DNA of 64,000 bases from CAIWHR01 sp963734085. GTDB lineage: Bacteria; Pseudomonadota; Gammaproteobacteria; Burkholderiales; Casimicrobiaceae. Where the stretch lies: NCBI GenBank assembly GCA_963734085.1, contig CAVTFT010000015.1, positions 1 through 64,000 on the forward strand, read 5' to 3'. How positions within the stretch are numbered: the stretch's first letter is position 1; every line of letters starts with the position of its first letter. Of this stretch, positions 61,762 to 64,000 are shown piece after piece. The notes under the pieces were generated by a model. The model searched no databases, was not told where the DNA came from, and saw only the letters and a program-made list of their open reading frames with translations. The translations under genes and the position numbers were made by a program.

Positions 61762-63201
61762 TCAGGAGAGCCGCGACAGCGTGAGTCGGCATTCCGGCTC
61801 GCGGCCGATGACGCGACCCAGCACCATCGACTCGCCGACCTTCCAGCGCAGCCGCGCACCCGGCGGGTACGATGCTTCGCCCACGGTGACACCGTTGTCC
61901 CCGTGGACCGCGACCGTTACGCCGGTTTCGTCGATCTCGGTGATCCCGACGTGATGTCCCGAGACGCCCTCGTGCGCCCAGTCGATCACCAGCGTCTGGC
62001 TGCGCGAGCGTCCGACCGAGATCGGCAGACTGGTCGGGCGAAGCTCGACAGTGCGCGCGCCCGAAGCCATGTTCGCCACGACGATCAGCAGGTCGCTTGC
62101 GCGTGATCGCGCGGCCAGGACGGGCGTTGACGGCGTCGACGGTGACGCCGCGGCCGGGGCGATCGGTGTCGCGGAAGCAAGCGCCACACGTCCGGCGCCG
62201 AGCGTCAGCCGTGGGTAGTCGGCGGGCCCGCCTTCGGCATGTGCGGAGAGCACGATGCAGGCGCCGGACGGAACCTCGACCACGGCTGCGTCGCCCGCAC
62301 CTGGCGCGCGCGAGGTACTGCGTCCGAGCACCGAGGCTCCGCGCTCGACGCGAATGCCGTTGGTCGAACCGGCATCGGTCACCCAGCATCTGCCGTGGTC
62401 GAGCCACATTTCACAATGGCGGCGGCTTGCGTAGACGCCGTTCACGACGACGTCGCAGTCCTCGCCCTTGCCGATCGCGTAGCGACGGCCCGGCGTCAAC
62501 GCCTGCAGCACGAGGTGCCGGTTGCCGTCGGCATCGGCGATGGCGATTTCGGTGCTGCTCCCGGCAAGCGGCGTACGCAGCGCATCCGCTTGCGCGGCGC
62601 GCGCGGCGGCGATTCCCCGCTCGGACCAGCGACCGATGAGACTTACTTCGTAGGGGCGCAGCGCGGGCGCCGACTTTGTGCTCGAAAGCTCCGCGAGCAG
62701 CTCGCCGTAGTCGTCATCATCCGCATCGCTTTCGTCGTCGCGCGCGACGTTGAGGCCGGCAAATTGCGACAGGTCGATGGCGCTCGCGTTGGGCAGGCTG
62801 CCGATCACTTCCTTCGCGAGATACTGCTTGATCTGCTCGGGCTTGAATTCCCGCGTGAACCGCCGCAGCAGCTCCGCGGCATCGCCGGAATCGGTCGCGC
62901 GTACGTCGATCGAGGTCAGCAGGTAACGGTCGCGCTCGGCTATGGCGAGATGGAGCCCGAGATAGCTTGCCGCGAATCCTTCGAGCTCCTCGCGGACGGC
63001 GGCGATCAGCGGCGCGTAGGGACCGAGATGCGGCGCTGCCGGCCCTGGTGATTCGGTGGCGCGCGGCGGGTGGCGGCGCGCGTCGCGACGGATGACCGCG
63101 GGCCCGTCGGCGGGGACTGGATGCAGCACGGGACTCCGCGGCAGATCGGTGCGCGTGGTGACGCCGTACAACTTGTTCAGGATCCAGCGCTTGAATGACA
63201 T
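61762..63201 (-). CDS. Protein with two FHA domains
   Basis: The protein has 479 residues. The N-terminal region, about residues 60-170, resembles the FhaA-type DUF3662 helper region (APLIAAVREELEGFAASYLG, FTREFKPEQIKQYLAKEVIG). FHA domain one, at about 240-320, has the phosphothreonine-binding residues in GKGEDCDVVVNGVYASRRHC and TDAGSTNGIRVERG. FHA domain two, at about 385-470, reads ISVGRSRSQTLVIDWAHEGV, SGHHVGITEID and HGDNGVTVGEASYPPGA. It should bind proteins phosphorylated by the kinase of this operon. Placement between transpeptidase and phosphatase genes recalls the actinobacterial arrangement. Confidence 0.85.
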   Translation of the reverse strand: MSFKRWILNKLYGVTTRTDLPRSPVLHPVPADGPAVIRRDARRHPPRATESPGPAAPHLGPYAPLIAAVREELEGFAASYLGLHLAIAERDRYLLTSIDVRATDSGDAAELLRRFTREFKPEQIKQYLAKEVIGSLPNASAIDLSQFAGLNVARDDESDADDDDYGELLAELSSTKSAPALRPYEVSLIGRWSERGIAAARAAQADALRTPLAGSSTEIAIADADGNRHLVLQALTPGRRYAIGKGEDCDVVVNGVYASRRHCEMWLDHGRCWVTDAGSTNGIRVERGASVLGRSTSRAPGAGDAAVVEVPSGACIVLSAHAEGGPADYPRLTLGAGRVALASATPIAPAAASPSTPSTPVLAARSRASDLLIVVANMASGARTVELRPTSLPISVGRSRSQTLVIDWAHEGVSGHHVGITEIDETGVTVAVHGDNGVTVGEASYPPGARLRWKVGESMVLGRVIGREPECRLTLSRLS

Positions 63202-63204
63202 GGT

Positions 63205-63576
63205 TCAGCTCCGATAGGCGATGACCAGCGTGGCCAGGGGGCCCTGAGTCTTGCGATGGCGGAGGCGAGGCGCGGCAGGCAATCCGTAACGCCAGGTGAG
63301 CGCGTCGAGGAAGCGCCCCCACGCCGGCTGAATGGCATCGCCTTCTGCCACCCGCGCCCGCAGCGCGGGGAGCGACAGCTCGATCAACAACGCGATCCTC
63401 GACACATCGCCGATCTGCACGATCGCGCGCCGGAGCGCGTCCTCCATGTCGGCGAGGCATGTGGCGAACGGACCGTCGAAGGTCCACACGAGCGGTGCTT
63501 CCGCGATTCGCGTCCCGCGTTGCCCGGCCGACGTCGCCGGCGCCTCTGCGCGGGGACGATCGATCGGGCGCCTCAT
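63205..63576 (-). CDS. Hypothetical protein in the signalling operon
   Basis: The protein has 123 residues. Its ATG overlaps the transpeptidase stop in ATGA, and the next gene starts three bases past its stop, so it is surely a cistron of the operon. The central part looks folded: LADMEDALRRAIVQIGDVSR, IALLIELSLPALRARVAEGD and FLDALTWRYGLPAAPRLRHR. There is no signal peptide or membrane helix. I do not recognise the family. Confidence 0.65.
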   Translation of the reverse strand: MRRPIDRPRAEAPATSAGQRGTRIAEAPLVWTFDGPFATCLADMEDALRRAIVQIGDVSRIALLIELSLPALRARVAEGDAIQPAWGRFLDALTWRYGLPAAPRLRHRKTQGPLATLVIAYRS

Positions 63577-64000
63577 GGCAGGAATCCGTTGTGGCGTCCG
63601 ATCACCTGCATCGCGATCTCGGCAGCAGGGTTCGGGCCATGGTCGCCGGCGCCGTGGATGCGACCGGTCTCGCGGAGCCAGTTCCTTTCGGTGAGCACGC
63701 CGACGACCTTCGTCCAGCGCGGGTCACCCGGGTCCGTGCGATAGGCCGCGGCGTACCATTTGTAGGGGCGCAGCGGCCCGCACGCGGCGTGCTCGCTCTT
63801 CGTTCTTGCGCCGCCGCGCGCGCAGAGTCGCCACAATTCGTCGAGCGAACGCTCGTCGTTCGGAAACGTGGGCGTGCCGGTCTTGCCGGCGATCCAGTCG
63901 ATGTTCCGGCAGGCGCGCGCGTCGAACACCTGCTCGCAGGCGAGCCGCGCCGTTCCGGCACGATGGCTGAACGAGAGCCCGCTCAGGATCACTTCGGCGG
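63573..64000 (-). CDS. Transpeptidase/penicillin-binding protein C-terminal part (cut by window end)
   Basis: Only the last 140 or so residues are in the window. DWIAGKTGTPTFPNDERSLD contains the KTG motif of penicillin-binding transpeptidases with its usual following strand. KWYAAAYRTDPGDPRWTKVV and GVLTERNWLRETGRI fit the last strands and helix of that fold. The upstream SxxK and SxN motifs must lie outside the window. It overlaps the next gene by four bases and is therefore part of the FHA-phosphatase-kinase operon, pointing to control of cell-wall synthesis. Confidence 0.65.
   Translation of the reverse strand, partial: AEVILSGLSFSHRAGTARLACEQVFDARACRNIDWIAGKTGTPTFPNDERSLDELWRLCARGGARTKSEHAACGPLRPYKWYAAAYRTDPGDPRWTKVVGVLTERNWLRETGRIHGAGDHGPNPAAEIAMQVIGRHNGFLP

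Noticed and set aside
1..64000. CRISPR arrays, rRNA genes, prophage structural genes
   Set aside because: Looked for and not seen. The only regular repeats are the 237-bp tandem pair and the short integrase arm sites.

Overview
The window looks like the chromosome of a high-GC Gram-negative bacterium, most likely a betaproteobacterium (order not resolved). The basis is the gene content and order of the core part: divergent rne and rluC with a HAD phosphatase and a Rieske gene behind rluC; trpS-scpA-scpB-rluB; nadE followed by a PII gene; a CysB-type regulator; and heptose (LPS core) genes. This assignment is inferred from gene neighbourhoods and protein style, not from a marker-gene search.

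Positions 1-13,200 are an accessory, gene-poor region. It holds a large secreted PQQ-type sugar dehydrogenase with an esterase domain set inside its propeller, a heptose-7-phosphate kinase, a PEP-CTERM tail fragment, a decayed IS3-type element, a phosphoheptose isomerase, an array of very small genes on the minus strand (including four copies of one 72-residue SH3-like gene), and a c-di-GMP-I riboswitch in front of a secreted fibronectin-III protein. Nearly every longer gene here carries single-base frameshifts while keeping its catalytic motifs.

Positions 13,238-21,545 form an integrated island of about 8.3 kb at the 3' end of a tRNA-Cys gene. A 20-bp copy of the tRNA end marks the far boundary, TTACCACC-type direct repeats lie at both ends, and a P4-type integrase sits next to the tRNA. 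The cargo is a TM0106/RecB-like nuclease followed by an IS66-like transposase (perhaps one broken fusion gene, flanked by 43-bp inverted repeats), a second tyrosine recombinase, an AlpA-like regulator and a HigBA toxin-antitoxin pair.

Positions 21,600-64,000 are mostly ordinary core genome: tRNA-Gly/tRNA-Cys with a near-consensus promoter, an aromatic/aspartate aminotransferase (one frameshift), an ABC exporter, uvrB, a peptide-type binding protein, a low-molecular-weight phosphatase, rne/rluC, a DUF192-MFS-CysB operon, yciO, a site-2 protease, trpS, scpA, scpB, rluB, an SDR and an enoyl-CoA hydratase, a COG3146 acyltransferase, nadE, glnB, mscL, a branched-chain amino-acid ABC transporter operon with a fused permease-ATPase gene, and tldD. 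Two local disturbances stand out: a lower-GC insert with a methyltransferase gene that cuts off the Rieske gene, and a 237-bp tandem repeat wedged between livH and livM.

The right end (57,833-64,000, minus strand) is a tightly overlapping operon that pairs a transpeptidase-like protein with a double-FHA protein, a PP2C phosphatase, a membrane-anchored Ser/Thr kinase with an altered DFG motif and a proline-rich protein. This suggests eukaryote-like phospho-signalling linked to the cell envelope.
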